Positions 1-10,730 are shown, counted from the first letter of the stretch. The stretch is 64,000 nucleotides of DNA from Patiria pectinifera (GCA_029964075.1 CM057135.1:1845001-1909000), one strand, 5' to 3'. Translations and numbers: made by a program. The notes: generated from the sequence alone by a model not told the origin.

Positions 1-124
1 TCGCTAAATCGTGTCTCTTACGCTCCTCGTCACTCTGTTTCAGATTTGAAAATAAAAAGTTTGAACCCGTAAAAGCTAAGGCGTTGACGATCGCGCCTCC
101 TAACATCATAGCAACGCTAGCCAT
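1..124 (-). CDS. Small Polinton membrane-associated protein, partial
   Basis: The minus-strand frame begins with ATG at 124 and runs off the window edge. It encodes a short hydrophobic N-terminus (MASVAMMLGG...) followed by a charged ERKRHDLA stretch. Proteins with this hydrophobic start followed by ERKRHDLA recur beside the integrase in other Polintons, from memory of the family. The function is unknown; a virion membrane role is a guess. It is divergent from the integrase gene at 159, so the 34-bp gap probably holds promoters for both. Confidence 0.55.
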   Translation of the reverse strand, partial: MASVAMMLGGAIVNALAFTGSNFLFSNLKQSDEERKRHDLA

Positions 125-158
125 ATTATTATTATAAACGTCTTTTATATTAAATAAT

Positions 159-1124
159 ATGCAAACATTATCTAAACTGTATTATAGCCCGAGCGGTTAT
201 TGGAGAGGTGAAAGTGCCGTCGACCATTTACACGATAAAACACAAATCGATAAAAAGGTAATCAGAGATTGGCTTAAAAAACAAGCGATATGGCAAATTT
301 ATCTACCGGGTCCTGCGTATGTACCCAGGCCTACGAGTACATCGCAAGAGTTTGAAACACCAAACGACTTTCACCAAATGGATGTGCTATACCTACCCTG
401 GGATAAAATAAAAAGCAAGACTTATAAATACGCTTTGACGGTTGTCGATGTTGCGAGTCGATACCACGAAGCAGAACCTTTGGTTTCTAAAACGGCAGAT
501 TCCACGCGAGATGCTATCGTCAAGATTTACGCGAGGTCGCCTTTGAGTTACCCTAAAACGTTGAGAGTAGATGCCGGTACTGAATTTAAAGGCGCTTTTA
601 AAAAATGGATGGCCTCAAAAAACGTCGAGATTATCGTAGGTGAACCGGGAAACCACCGATCGCAGAGACTGTTTGGTCATCAGTACGCTCAAGAAATGTT
701 AAATCCCGAGAGTAGAAACACGCAATGGGTCGAGCGATTACCCAGCGTGATCAAAGCTATAAACGATGAAACGACGAGATTAATAGCTAAAGCGCCGTCA
801 GAGGCGGTTAAACTAAAACAGGTCCGGCAATCGCCGGCTAACCCCGTTAAAACAAAAGAGCAACAATTACCGCATTACGCTATGGTTAGATATTTATATT
901 ACCCGGGTGAGCAAGAGGGTGGAACTGCTAGAAGAGCCACGGATCCCATTTGGAGCGTAGACATCTTCAACGTGGAAAAAAGAACGAGTCAATTTAAAAT
1001 GATTGAAGGTAAAAAAGTCACGACGGGTCCTACTCTTTATTACCTGCAAGACGGCCCAAAAAGGAGTTTTGTGAGACAAGAGCTTCAAGTCGTACCCGAG
1101 GACACGCAATTACCGCCTAATTAA
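159..1124 (+). CDS. Polinton integrase (retroviral-type DDE, rve fold)
   Basis: This 321-residue frame looks whole. It should join the element's ends to target DNA in the nucleus. An N-terminal helical region (about 1-60) is followed by the catalytic core. The core shows the first Asp in FHQMDVLYLP, the second Asp in LRVDAGTEF, and a Glu in the IIVGEPGNHRS stretch in the position of the third acid. The C-terminus (about 235-321) is a beta-rich DNA-binding region typical of Polinton integrases. The start was chosen at the first ATG, which precedes the conserved YYSPSGYW segment. The 3' end overlaps the polymerase gene tail by a few bases in convergent arrangement. In the second Polinton only the C-terminal part of this gene survives. 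Confidence 0.9.
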   Translation: MQTLSKLYYSPSGYWRGESAVDHLHDKTQIDKKVIRDWLKKQAIWQIYLPGPAYVPRPTSTSQEFETPNDFHQMDVLYLPWDKIKSKTYKYALTVVDVASRYHEAEPLVSKTADSTRDAIVKIYARSPLSYPKTLRVDAGTEFKGAFKKWMASKNVEIIVGEPGNHRSQRLFGHQYAQEMLNPESRNTQWVERLPSVIKAINDETTRLIAKAPSEAVKLKQVRQSPANPVKTKEQQLPHYAMVRYLYYPGEQEGGTARRATDPIWSVDIFNVEKRTSQFKMIEGKKVTTGPTLYYLQDGPKRSFVRQELQVVPEDTQLPPN

Positions 1125-4100
1125 TATCTAGATTACGGTGACCATAAGCGAGCGTGTGTATTCCATCCGGTAAAATGTACCTCTTTGTGTCCAACAGACT
1201 CAACGATAGTTTATTTTGAGATACGGTGTAAAGGATGTGATTTTCCGATCTAATTTGAGTCATGGTTTCGTAATGAGATTTCTTGTTTAAGATGCAGTCG
1301 TAATAGTGTCGGTGTTTTAATTTCTTAGAGGTGACCGATTTTGTGACTCCCTTGGCTTTTTTCAAGTTGATGTCAGCGGTTAAAATCGAGTACATTTTAG
1401 GTCTTATACAAACGACTTCTTTGATTATTTTACCTCCAAACTCGTCTTTAAATTTACCAATCACTTTCTTATTGGTTGGGTCGTACAAAGGATGATCCGT
1501 CGGATAATTTGAAAGGTCGTATTGTTGCCCGTTTTGCTGCATATCTTTGTATACGTCGTCCGTGTGCACTACGAGTACCAAACTGTCTGTATCTGTGTAC
1601 ATCAACCTGATTTTCTCTTTGTACTTGTCTTTCAAATGGTTGTAATAAAAATCGTACATCAGCGTCTTTGAGAGATCCAAGATACTCACTCCGCAGTAGA
1701 TCGGTTTGTTTAACACGGTTTTAGTCTTGTACTTTTCGACAAATGACAATTTGCATTCTGAAAATGACGTCGTCGTTTTGTAGCTCGGTTTCTGTATAAT
1801 TTGTTGGTATTTATCTCGATCGTCATCGTTACTGTCTCTGAGTAGGTAAACGTCAATTCGGTTTCTGACGTTTTCCATCGTCTTACCAAACACGCTGTTG
1901 TTCATCAGTTTAAAAAAGTCTTTCTCAAAATCAGAGGTCGCTTTTGTTCGAAGTTGCGTTTTTTTGTCGATGTAAGATGCCATCCAAGGCGCTTGTTTAA
2001 ATTGCAGCACTCGATGCACCTTTTTAAGTTTCAAGCCGAGTTTGAGATACAACTGCAGCGTGACGTAGTGCAAAACATATTTTTGTTTAGGATTAAGGGT
2101 ACACGTACGGCAGGTATTGACTCATGGCCCAGCCGTACAGATTGTTTGCATCGAGGTAGGTGATGTAACTCGACGGCTCGTTTGGCTTATGGTCAGGTAG
2201 GTATTTGTTGTTGGCTTTGTAGTATCTCATACCACCCACGCTCGAGATACCACCTCTTTTTGCCTTTTCAAAAAATAAATGTTTGTCTACGTCTTGCAAT
2301 AGTTCGAGTTTAACTTCCGAGTGTTTTAACAAGGCATCCCACGACAATCCTGGTGCTGTGTAGTAATTAGCAGGATCTAACGCGTAGTTTGTAATACACG
2401 TTTGCCTAAAGTTTTCAAATACGCAAGCCAGTAATAACGTATCGGTAGTGACGTACAAATCGTGATATTCCCCCATGTTTTTAACTTTAAACTCGTTCCA
2501 CGTCAGTTTAGCTCTGTCGTAGTCCTCTCGCGATATATTTTCGTCTTTTAGGCTACTGTAAAATTGTTCGATGGGGGGTAGGCTTGTCTCTTGAAATCTG
2601 TCAAACGAGTCCATGTATTCATACGGATAAACTCCTTTTTGTAACAACGAGTCGATGTTTTGACGATTAAAATGTTCTGAGTAGTGTAAACGACTCTCTC
2701 GGACAAGCTTTAGATAATCTATCCAACGAAGACGCCATAAAATTAAACGAGTCTATAAATCGCATATTTCCGATCGAAAACGAAATATACTTTTCTGAAT
2801 TTCTAGCGATAACTTGTATTTCCTTCTCGTCATCGTACTCTGAAATACTCTGCATGATCAAGTGAGCGTCGTAATTTTGCAGATTGTGAAAGACGACCGG
2901 TATGGGGGTAAAACCTGGTTTAACTTGTAATTTTAGATTGCAGTAGGCGTGCGCGGCACCTCTATTTCTACCCGTGACGTGGCAGTGATCTCTCACCTTT
3001 CTAAATTTGTTGATTTTCTTTTTGCATTCGAGACATTTAGACTCGGTAAATCCATTTTTGTTTTCGTACTGATGTTCTTTTATTTGTTTTTCTGTTTTTG
3101 TTTTTTTGGGTTTCTGGTACTGACAGTTGCTCGAGTAATTGGGATAAATTGGTTTCTCGCAAATCCAACACGTGTTTGTTTTATCATGATGTTCTTTAGC
3201 TCGCTCGTTAAATTTCATGGGTTGGGGTTTTTTAAATATGCAATTTATGTCGCTCTGTATTTTTAACATTTTATTGACAAACTTTGATGCGGCATCTTTA
3301 CCTCTATAAGTCTCTTGATACGCATTGGTGCCGTCGCATCTAACTACTACCAACGAGTAACCGCTTGCTTTGTGAATGTTTGTCTTTTGCGTGTTGTCCT
3401 TTTTATCGTCCGAGTTTTTTTCTAAGATCGATTCAAAGTCGGCGTAATCTACAAACGGTGCTTTTTGTTTAAACCTGTAGTTTTTAAATTCTAATATTGG
3501 CACATCGTTTTCGTCGACAATCCACTCGTTATTTACATATTTTCGCTTAGCGGTAGGAAATACAATCTTTGATGGATGTGTATCTATACCGTTACAATCG
3601 GTCATGTGTCTATCTAATTTTACTTGCGTTCTATAATGACACAGGCACCTTCGACAAAAATATTTCTTACTTTTATGTTTTGTAACGTTGTAAATCAATC
3701 TCGAAAAATTATTTATCCAGCAGTAGTGATGCTTGTCGCCCTCAGAAAACAAAAACAGATCGATAGGTCGTGACTCTGGTTTGTAGTTTTTAGACACGTA
3801 TAACGGATATATTTCTTCCTCATAACCGTATACGTTATGGTTAAATTATTTTGTCTTTCTATCTTTGGTATCTGGTCGATCGGTGTTGGAAAGTCTACGC
3901 CTTTAAATTTGAGTCCGTCGTCTTTGGTGTAAATACTAGGTCTGTCTTTGCGAGGGCTATATTTGGGGTCGTTTTTTATGTTATTTTTTACTTTATCCGT
4001 ATACAAGCCAAGAGCGGCTCTCAAACACCATCTCAATCACTCGTCGTCTTTGTTTTTAATGTTAATCATCGCCTGTTTTCTTTTGATATGTGGGGGTAGG

Positions 4101-4862
4101 TCTATGTAAGAACTGCCCCTCACGGGGAAAAACCTGTTGATGTTGATATACAACGCCATTATCTTTTTTAAAACCCAACCCGATCCTTGATTCGTATACC
4201 TTTCATCCTTTTTAAATAGCTGGTCGATGTCTTCTTTTAAAACCTGTTTTATTTGACTTTGATTTAAAACGACTCTCTGATCGGTATGTGTAGCTTCGAT
4301 CGTTTCTATCGTACCATCCGGTTTGGTTTTTTCGTATTTTATTTTGATTGTGAGCTCCATTTTTAAACCTCTCAGCTCTCTCAATTCTGACTTGATTTTC
4401 AGCTCTCTCAATTCTGACTTGATTTTATTTACTATTTGATCTTTGTGCGTATCAAAAAATCTGACTAAATCGTCGTTAAAAAGTCTAGGAATCAGTTCCC
4501 AGTTTCTAAAGTTGTTTCTAAATCTCCTCGTCGCTCTAAACTCAGCCTCTTGAAATCCTCGGGTTGCCTAGAGTTTTGAATCGCCAAGAGTAAATCTTTT
4601 TTCAAAAATCGACCTTTATAACCCGACGGGTTATATTCTAGATCATAATCGTCTACAATCTGTTTGAGCTCATGTAGCTTCTTTTTCCTCAAGTTTTTAA
4701 ATTGAGCTTCGTATTTTTTTTATCCCATTGATGTAGACTTTACGCGTAAGAGCAACATTTTGATTGTACGGTATATTATATCGCTGGACGTAATCGCGCA
4801 GCGTGGCTTTATTCCATCTAGAAAATCCCTTAACGATTGGCTTCATCTCATAAGTCACCATT
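1117..4862 (-). pseudogene. Polinton protein-primed DNA polymerase B, broken (element 1)
   Basis: Family B polymerase on the minus strand from an ATG at 4862. In order it shows a SAP/HeH-like N-terminal segment (around 4690-4560), a zinc-binding region with Cys/His pairs (around 3700-2950), an exonuclease segment with a YADFES motif, palm motif A (YLDANNLYG), motif B (NSVFGKTMEN) and motif C (YTDTDSLV). Length and order match the approximately 1,100-residue Polinton pPolB, which replicates the element by protein priming. It is a fossil with about five breaks. It lies convergent to the integrase and just inside the terminal repeat. It is closely similar to the plus-strand copy at 36170. Confidence 0.9.
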
Positions 4863-4924
4863 TATTATAAAGTAATATAATATTTATTTTTAAATTTTTT
4901 TTGAAGATGAGGTCATTATTTTTG

Positions 4925-5129
4925 GATTTATAAGCAATCAGACTCGCCGGCTGTACAGAGAGAGAGATATTGAGCCCCGGTTTTGGCCGATTCCGAGACT
5001 GAGATATTGGGAGGGGAGAGATATATTTGGGAGATTGAGAGGGGAGGGGCTGGGGGTGGAGGGGATGGGCGGGGCTAGGAGGTGGGGGGCAAAAAATGGG
5101 ATTTGTCGCCGTACCCTCCCCCTTCTACT
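4925..5129. repeat. Terminal repeat of Polinton 1
   Basis: A G-rich, purine-strand stretch with gatattggga and gggaggggct words. Read in reverse complement it matches 35850-36110, and in direct orientation it matches 55350-55552. The outermost bases read AGTAG inward from the junction, as in Polinton 2. An inner segment near 4905-4955 (tgaggtcatt...caatcagactc) is also shared with 36070-36125. Confidence 0.85.
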
Positions 5130-5898
5130 ACTGGAGTAGATGTAGCTGATGACGATACGACTGATTTGCATCCTCAGCACATTTGTCATGTGTGCTATTC
5201 TAGACTGTTTCTGAGTAGGAAACAAGCTGAGAACCTGCAACCACCTCTTTGGCAGCCGCATCCCCGAACTGGACAATGCTCAGTATGTAGCGATTGCAAT
5301 AAGCAATCCAAAGGTGGAAGGCCACCAAAGCCGAAGCATCCAGGTCGTCCAAAGAGTCAACCTATCAACCTTGACAACCACTTTGAGTATCTCAGGTCTT
5401 CTATGAACACTGCCTCAATCCTGAATACTGCTGATTTGGGCAACTTTTCGGCTACGTGTTGTACATTTCTATGTAAACTTTGTAATAAGTTGTTGGGCTT
5501 TCCTGTTGCTACACCATGTGAACATGTCTTCTGCCTGACATGCATCAAGGCCATCTACATAAAGGAGAATAAAGTCAAGTGCCCATGTCCCATTTGTGAC
5601 TCACCCACCCACTACAGAGAGATACAAACTGTGAGAGCTTACTTTGGGGAAACTTTTAACACTAGTAGCCTGAAATGCAACTCTTGCAACAAAGTGTTGC
5701 CCCTCTCAGAAATTGATGGTCACGAGTGTAACCCCATTCTCGCCATAAGCAGAAAGATACATCATGCATTAGTCGTAGATGAACCACTCATCGCAACCCC
5801 CTATCTCCAACCCTTGAAAAATTAGGAACAAAATCCTAAAATCGAAACTTGCCCAGTCAACAGATGGCATCTCAGCAGCTTTCAAGACTGGAGGACAG
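5130..5898 (+). CDS. N-RAG-TP exon with RAG1-like zinc region and RING finger
   Basis: From the Polinton junction the frame reads through a CxxC pair (HICHVCYSRL), then LWQPHPRTGQCSVC, which parallels the RAG1 segment with WxPHTPSCDIC. A basic GGRPPKPKHPGRPKS patch follows. About 30 residues later comes a RING-type series: CKLCNKLLGFPV, then CEHVFCLTC, then CPCPICDS. A further Cys/His zinc motif follows (LKCNSCNKVLPL...DGHEC). In RAG1 this part is a ubiquitin ligase and zinc-dimerisation region; the same role here is inference. The original frame ends at a TAG at 5823. A shifted frame continues to a good donor at 5899, so a one-base change near 5815 is likely. The protein start is lost beyond the Polinton. 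Confidence 0.8.
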
Positions 5899-6204
5899 GT
5901 AGGTTTAACAGAATTCAACTGGTTATTTTACAAGAAAATTACATCTGTACAACTACAATAGTAAAAACTAAATATTAAAAACTAAACTATTTACATTACA
6001 ATTATCCACATTTTGGTACTGTTATTTACAATAAATATTTACAGTATAGGCTTAATTATCATTTATTTAAAAAAAAAAATACAAATTGGGAGGTGGGTAA
6101 AAGCATTAATACAACTTTATGGACAAACTGGAAAGTTTGTGGGGCAATACCCCACTGAATTGCAACACAAATATTTCTACCAATTTCCATTATGTTTTCC
6201 TTAG

Positions 6205-6449
6205 CAACTGATGACAATATGCGTCCCCAAACCAAGGCGAACAAGCGAGGAGGCGTCATCATCAGCCAAAAGACGAAGGACACTTGTTCTGGAGAAGGCC
6301 CGAGACTTAATCAGTGGGGGTACTGTACAAGTTCAGCTGGCAGATGAGATCAAACTGCAGAAGCACCACAAAGAGCTTCAAGAAGAGCTGAGCAGTCTTC
6401 ATCATGTCATGATACCACAGGGGGACCTTCTTTCGCTCAAGGCACAGAT
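6205..6449 (+). CDS. N-RAG-TP exon 2, basic and coiled-coil linker
   Basis: The exon begins after a pyrimidine-rich ttttccttag acceptor. It encodes a basic, serine-rich segment (KPRRTSEEASSSAKRRR) followed by a helical, charged stretch (KLQKHHKELQEELSSLHHV) of coiled-coil character. The 3' boundary is uncertain; gtgaat at 6450 is a possible donor. It lies between the RING exon and the catalytic core, where DNA-binding or dimerisation segments usually occur in transposases. No named domain is recognised. Confidence 0.55.
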
Positions 6450-6662
6450 GTGAATCACATGGAAAAGAAATAGAGAGTTGAAAAAGTTAGTGTTTTATTT
6501 TTTTGAAAGTATATTACAGTCATATTCCTTTGCTTCAATAATTTACTTTAGTAAACCAAAAGACTTTTTTAAATGTCAAAAAAAAAACAGACAAAAAATA
6601 ACCAAAACTCATCTCATCTCATAACTATCTGTTAACTATCTTTTACATTTTATGAATTGAAG

Positions 6663-6871
6663 CTGGCTGAAACAGTATGGAATACACACAGAATGTGAGG
6701 CAAAACTTCAGAGTCAAAAAAAAAAGAAATCATCAAAGACAACATTGTTGCCGAATACTTGCCTTTCACATTCCCAAATGATGAAGGTGGGTTTGTCGTC
6801 AAGCAAGCTGGATGCGTTGCAGTCCGTTCCCTCAGTGACAAGGTCAAGCAACAGTTGGAGGAGTATGACAA
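6663..6871 (+). CDS. N-RAG-TP exon 3
   Basis: Encodes a segment ending VAVRSLSDKVKQQLEEYDK before a strong gtaagg donor at 6872. The frame shifts at an A-run near 6715, so the first third (WLKQYGIHTECEAK) and the rest lie in different frames. This looks like simple A-tract slippage after inactivation. It precedes the exon with the first catalytic acid. Confidence 0.6.
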
Positions 6872-6991
6872 GTAAGGATTTGTTTCATCCCTTTCTTTTC
6901 TATAGTGAGACAAATGTGAAAAGTAATCAAAGATGGTTATGAATGTTAAGCCAACTATTGTATTTTTTTTTTGTTTTATTTACACAAACAG

Positions 6992-7230
6992 TGCTGGAAA
7001 ATTGGTTTGGCATGGAGGAGTCATCCCAAAGGACAAAGTTTGGATCAAGATTGGTGGGGATAAAGGTGGAGGAACATTTAAGCAGATGATGCAAGTAGGA
7101 AATGTTCATCACCCCAATTCACTGGCAAACACTGTCATAATATGTGCCTTTGAGGCAACAGACACCATCAAAAACCTCAACATCGGCCTCCTTCGCCACA
7201 AGCAGCAAGTGAAAGAGCTGATGGACTTAA
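6992..7230 (+). CDS. N-RAG-TP exon 4, transposase core with first catalytic Asp candidate
   Basis: The exon starts after cacaaacag. It contains KVWIKIGGDKGGGTFK, where the Asp follows a beta strand, as in DDE transposases. Then come PNSLANTVIICAFEA and NLNIGLLRHKQQVKELM. This strand-Asp-strand pattern is the family's hallmark. The catalytic assignment is by position only. The exon appears to end at a gttaga donor-like site just before a TAG. Confidence 0.7.
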
Positions 7231-7413
7231 GTTAGAGGTGATTAGGCATAGTATTTAAATAAAAACAAACTTTTGTTTTTATTTACTCGCCTTTCTTTTT
7301 ACATATAGAACACTTCATTTCAAATAACTTTCTTAGTTTGAATATAATCCTGAATGTCTTAATTAGTGAGCAAATAACCTAAAATACATGTTTGCTCGTT
7401 TTTTTTCCCTCAG

Positions 7414-7808
7414 GGATCATACACTTGAAGTATTCATGTTTGGTGACTACGAATATTTATTCCGCATGTATGGCATTAGCGGACCATCAGGTAAGGTGAC
7501 CTGCATGTACAATAAAAGTCAAAAATTCACTATTCACTTTGCAAAAGAAATTGTTTGCATAAAAAATCAAATAACAACATGCATTCATTCTTGGTTATTT
7601 AGGGCGACACTGCTGCTTATACTGCACTGCCACCAAAGAGGAGATGAAAGCCCCTCTCCCAATGAGAAGACGTACGATCCAGCTCAGGACTCTTGACACA
7701 ATGAAGATTGACCAAGAAAAGTTAATTGACAATGGAGCTCAGCCAAAGACGGCCATGAAGTACAATAATGTCATAAAAGCACCTATGCTTCCCATACCCC
7801 TTACCCAG
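7414..7808 (+). CDS. N-RAG-TP exons 5 and 6, core with second Asp candidate and CxxC
   Basis: Exon 5 (7414-7490) encodes LEVFMFGDYEYLFRMYGISG, with Asp in a GDYE motif that is the likely second catalytic acid. A consensus gtaagg donor follows. Exon 6 (7603-7808) begins RHCCLYC, a CxxC pair directly after the Asp segment. It continues to an acceptable gtagaa donor at 7809. The intron at 7491-7602 is 112 bp, the short length usual in these elements. Confidence 0.7.
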
Positions 7809-7894
7809 GTAGAAACTAATTCCACACAAAACTTATTATAAAAAGCTGTGTTATTTCTTATAAAAAAAACTCAAGTAAGTCTTTGTTGTTTCAG

Positions 7895-8233
7895 GTTTGC
7901 CCTCCAGGACTGCATATTAGCCTTGGGCTTTTTTTGAAGCATTTCAACAGCCTTGAGTTGGCTTGCAGTGAGCTAGATATAAAAATTGCATCCACCTTAG
8001 CAAGCAGTTCAAAACGTCAGGCGGAGGAGGCTCTCGGTCAAGGCTGTCAAGAGTACATCACTGCAATCCGATCTGCCGTGAAGCTGGAGGAGCAAGGTTC
8101 TGCCTGGCAACAGAATACTTAGCACTTGCAAGAACAGCTAACAGCTACACTGCTGGAAGTCCCTGATGGCCATGAAGTGCTGGAACTGCTGAATGATGCA
8201 ATTCAAGAAAGCAACGACAAAAGTAACGACATG
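7895..8233 (+). CDS. N-RAG-TP exon 7, helical insertion domain with internal stop
   Basis: Starts at VCPPGLHISLGLFLKHF, a conserved segment of this family, followed by long charged helices predicted to be coiled coil. One in-frame TAG lies at 8120-8122, between WQQNT and HLQEQ, and the frame is otherwise open to the gtacga donor at 8234. This stop alone would truncate the transposase. It supports the copy being inactive independently of the Polinton insertion. Confidence 0.7.
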
Positions 8234-8332
8234 GTACGAGTATATATTATAATAAATAAATTACAAATTATGCATAATCCCACCTGCCCTTTAGCCCCTC
8301 TGCTGTCACATAATTAGTTTTATATATTGCAG

Positions 8333-8808
8333 AAGACTCAAGCACTGCAGCTCCGAAAAAAATCCCGTCTAAAGCCTGGGCAAGGACCTTTGACTGCTGC
8401 CTTGGACACAACCCTACAACAATTCAAGGTAGAACAAGTGTACCACAACAAGTCCTTCATTGTAAACCATGTACACAAGTGTTGTAAGGTGTGCATACAA
8501 TATTTACCCAAAGGATGTGTCTTATTTTAATCAAAATACACATCTATGTGACAAAACCCATAATTACAAATCTTGTTTCACCTTTCATATTTATTGAACT
8601 GTTTAAATTGTACAGACAGAAAATATCCACAAGTTAACAAATGCTATCGTGACAACAACCAAGAAAGTTTGTCCAACATCCCCTCCAAGATTAAGAGAGG
8701 CACAGCAGATTGCTGTAAAGTACAGCACACTCTTCACCAAATTAGCTGACTGTCACAATCTTTACAACCTCTTCAGGGAAATGGATGATGATGATATTGA
8801 AAGGCTTG
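8333..8808 (+). CDS. N-RAG-TP exons 8 and 9
   Basis: Exon 8 (8333-8488) encodes a basic KKSRLKPGQGPL region and FIVNHVHKCCK, a segment conserved in relatives (GNHVHKAL-like). A gtgtgc donor follows. Exon 9 (8616-8808) encodes a helical segment ending LYNLFREMDDDDIERLG before a consensus gtaaga donor. No catalytic residue is assigned. Confidence 0.6.
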
Positions 8809-8928
8809 GTAAGATATCACTAGTAAATGTTTTTACATCCAAATGGTTATTTTGTAATTTAATTATATTATAATTGTGAGAATTTTGAATGAAACTAAGC
8901 CCTCTTTCTCAATTTTTTTTCTGACAAG

Positions 8929-9222
8929 AATATCAAATCCTACATGGATTTCTTTAGAGCGTCCTTCAGTAATGAAAGTTTCCCTCCAAAAATGCACTTA
9001 TTGTGTGCCATGGATAAGAAGATGGAGAGTTGGTTTAGGTTTCCATGGTGAGCAAGGGGGGGGGGGGAATCTGTTCATGCACGTCTAAACAGCATTCTGT
9101 CCAATGTCAGAGGGTTGACCGAGGCAACCAGTATCTTGAAGTCAGCAATTGAGACACATTGGATTCAGACGAGCCCAGCTGCACGGGGTAGGGAAGTGTC
9201 CAATAAGTCCAGTCTCAAATGA
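8929..9222 (+). CDS. N-RAG-TP last exon, with GEQG...ESVHA catalytic Glu candidate
   Basis: Begins after ctgacaag with KSYMDFFRASFSNESFPPKM. It then changes frame near 8985 and continues VPWIRRWRVGLGFHGEQGG. A G-run at 9057-9068 causes another shift before ESVHARLNSILSNVRG. The GEQG...ESxHA segment in relatives probably contains the third catalytic acid; that is by analogy. The reading ends at TGA 9220-9222. Confidence 0.6.
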
Positions 9223-10197
9223 ACGGCATTTGCCAGAATAATGTCTGATTGGGAACTCCGTCTTAAGAATCCCTAGCAACCGGCAACCGACCAATCAAGA
9301 TATACTATTTTTTTGTTTAATATTTACATACTAAGTGAAACCATGCATTAAATGCCGTGAGTGCCGCAAGAAATCTCTAATACTTACACCACCAACAATC
9401 CCAACATCACGTCAAATATCAAAATAAATAAATAAACCCAGTTTAGATTTTGCAAGGCTCTTGATTAGTCCTACATTACTCATTTACTGCTACAAAATAA
9501 ATGCGAGATAAAAACACATGCCTTGCCACATGTAGGACCTATTTGCACTTAACTGGTATCTAGCCACTGTGATGACCGCCATTGATGGAACTGATGGCGA
9601 GTATAACCCTAGTACTTTTAGTACTTAGTAGTAAAACCATGGAGGTATGACGGAGACTGATTTTTAAACTCCTCCTGACCTACGGAAGGAATAAGCTGAT
9701 TCTTCTAAGCTAGAACAGTTTTCAAATCATACACATTTTAAAATAAGTTTGAGTAATTTTAAATCCGTCTTTCAACATTTGCTATTGGTAAAAAAAAAAT
9801 GTTGCTCCAATTGTTTGGTGTGGAACTGTTTTTATAAAGTCTGAACCAAATATATCTCATCCCAATGCTGTTTAGAAAACTCATTTTTTCATAAAAGACC
9901 AAAAATTTACAAAACTGTTCCAAAAAGTGCAAATTTTAACCAAAAACATCGTCACTTTGCACAAGCGACTTAGTTAAAAAAAGATGACAATTTTTTAAAG
10001 AAAATAACGCCTGGTTTAAAAGTCTAACCCTAAGTTTTCGACTGATATGTAAATATTCATTACTTGTCACTATCTGTGGACGATGTCATTGGATAAGAAA
10101 CGAAGCGTTGATGACGCGTCTTGTTTACTTCTAACGAAGCCAGGATTTAACAACACTGCGCATGCGTCAAGTCTGTGTGAAGCGCGCGGACATTATA
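9223..10197. other. Non-coding stretch after N-RAG-TP
   Basis: No convincing gene was found. The stretch contains aaccgaccaatcaag (a CCAAT-type word) near 9288, AT-rich sequence, and GC-rich sequence with gcgcatgcgtc words near 10157. The transposon's 3' end probably lies here, but no inverted partner was located because its 5' end is outside the window. Confidence 0.4.
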
Positions 10198-10375
10198 CAA
10201 ATATAACATAGTTAGAGGGTGGACAGTCGATATTCGCTCCCTGAGGTATTGGAAGTTGACAAACTAGTTCCCGAGGCGAAGCCGAGGGAACTAGTTTGTC
10301 AACTTCCAATACAACTTCCAATACCGAGGGGAGCTAATATCGACTGTCCACCCGAAATAAACCATGTTATATTTG
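10198..10375. mobile_element. Palindromic (foldback) MITE, 178 bp
   Basis: Outer arms caaatataac / gttatatttg and ggtggacagtcgatatt / aatatcgactgtccacc pair across the element. The centre holds a strong hairpin at 10247-10311 (tattggaagttgacaaac ... gtttgtcaacttccaata, 26-bp arms, 13-nt loop). A 12-bp piece (caacttccaata) is tandemly repeated just after the hairpin. No clear target duplication was fixed. Confidence 0.7.
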
Positions 10376-10730
10376 TTTTACTATACCTCATACATATTCA
10401 GTTGCCGAATTTTGTTTTATTATTATGCACCTAAAACAAAATTCGGGGAAACTTGTACAGCACACCAAAAACTTCAACTTCAATTACTAGTTCGGTTCGT
10501 TTGCAATATAATACAGTTACTACAGTTGTAAATACAAATGTTTGCAATGTGTACAACTTTCTTTTGTACAGGAGACATCTTTACACGGTCTATAAATTTT
10601 CTCAAGTACGGCATCATTGAGCTCTGGAAATAAACATTTACGCGAACCATGCAACCATGCATCTCTCCTGGGCGATGTTCGCGCGTGCGTACTGCACCCT
10701 TGCGACAGTTCCTCGATTGCTCTGTAAAGC

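Larger units (their letters stand above)
1..5129. mobile_element. Polinton/Maverick element 1, right-hand part only
   Basis: Fossil Polinton running off the left edge of the window. Its visible parts are a small membrane protein, a retroviral-type integrase, a family B DNA polymerase and the terminal repeat, which is the family's diagnostic set. The outer end reads ...ccttctact at 5129 and matches, in inverted orientation, the end of the second Polinton at 35850. It lands inside an N-RAG-TP exon: the N-RAG-TP frame starts directly after the junction. The left end and target duplication are outside the window. The integrase looks whole and the polymerase has about five breaks. The two Polintons are close relatives over the polymerase and terminal repeats, so they are the same subfamily. 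Age cannot be calculated here. Confidence 0.9.
5130..9222 (+). mobile_element. N-RAG-TP-like DNA transposon (RAG1-N-terminus-like plus DDE-type transposase), 5' part cut off by Polinton 1
   Basis: A spliced reading frame in at least ten exons. The N-terminal exon resembles the zinc/RING portion of vertebrate RAG1. The downstream exons are a transposase-like core of a type seen in many cnidarian, molluscan and lancelet genomes, and not the RAG1 core. This architecture was described as N-RAG-TP in Aplysia and other invertebrates. Visible exons are 5130-5898, 6205-6449, 6663-6871, 6992-7230, 7414-7490, 7603-7808, 7895-8233, 8333-8488, 8616-8808 and 8929-9222, mostly bounded by ag|..|gt. The copy is dead: there is a TAG inside the exon at 7895-8233, frame changes near 5815, 6715 and 8985, and a Polinton at the 5' side. 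Terminal inverted repeats of this transposon were not found. Confidence 0.8.

Noticed and set aside
5130-5898. Host RAG1 gene
   Set aside because: Only the zinc/RING part is RAG1-like; downstream exons are a different transposase core and the copy is disrupted.
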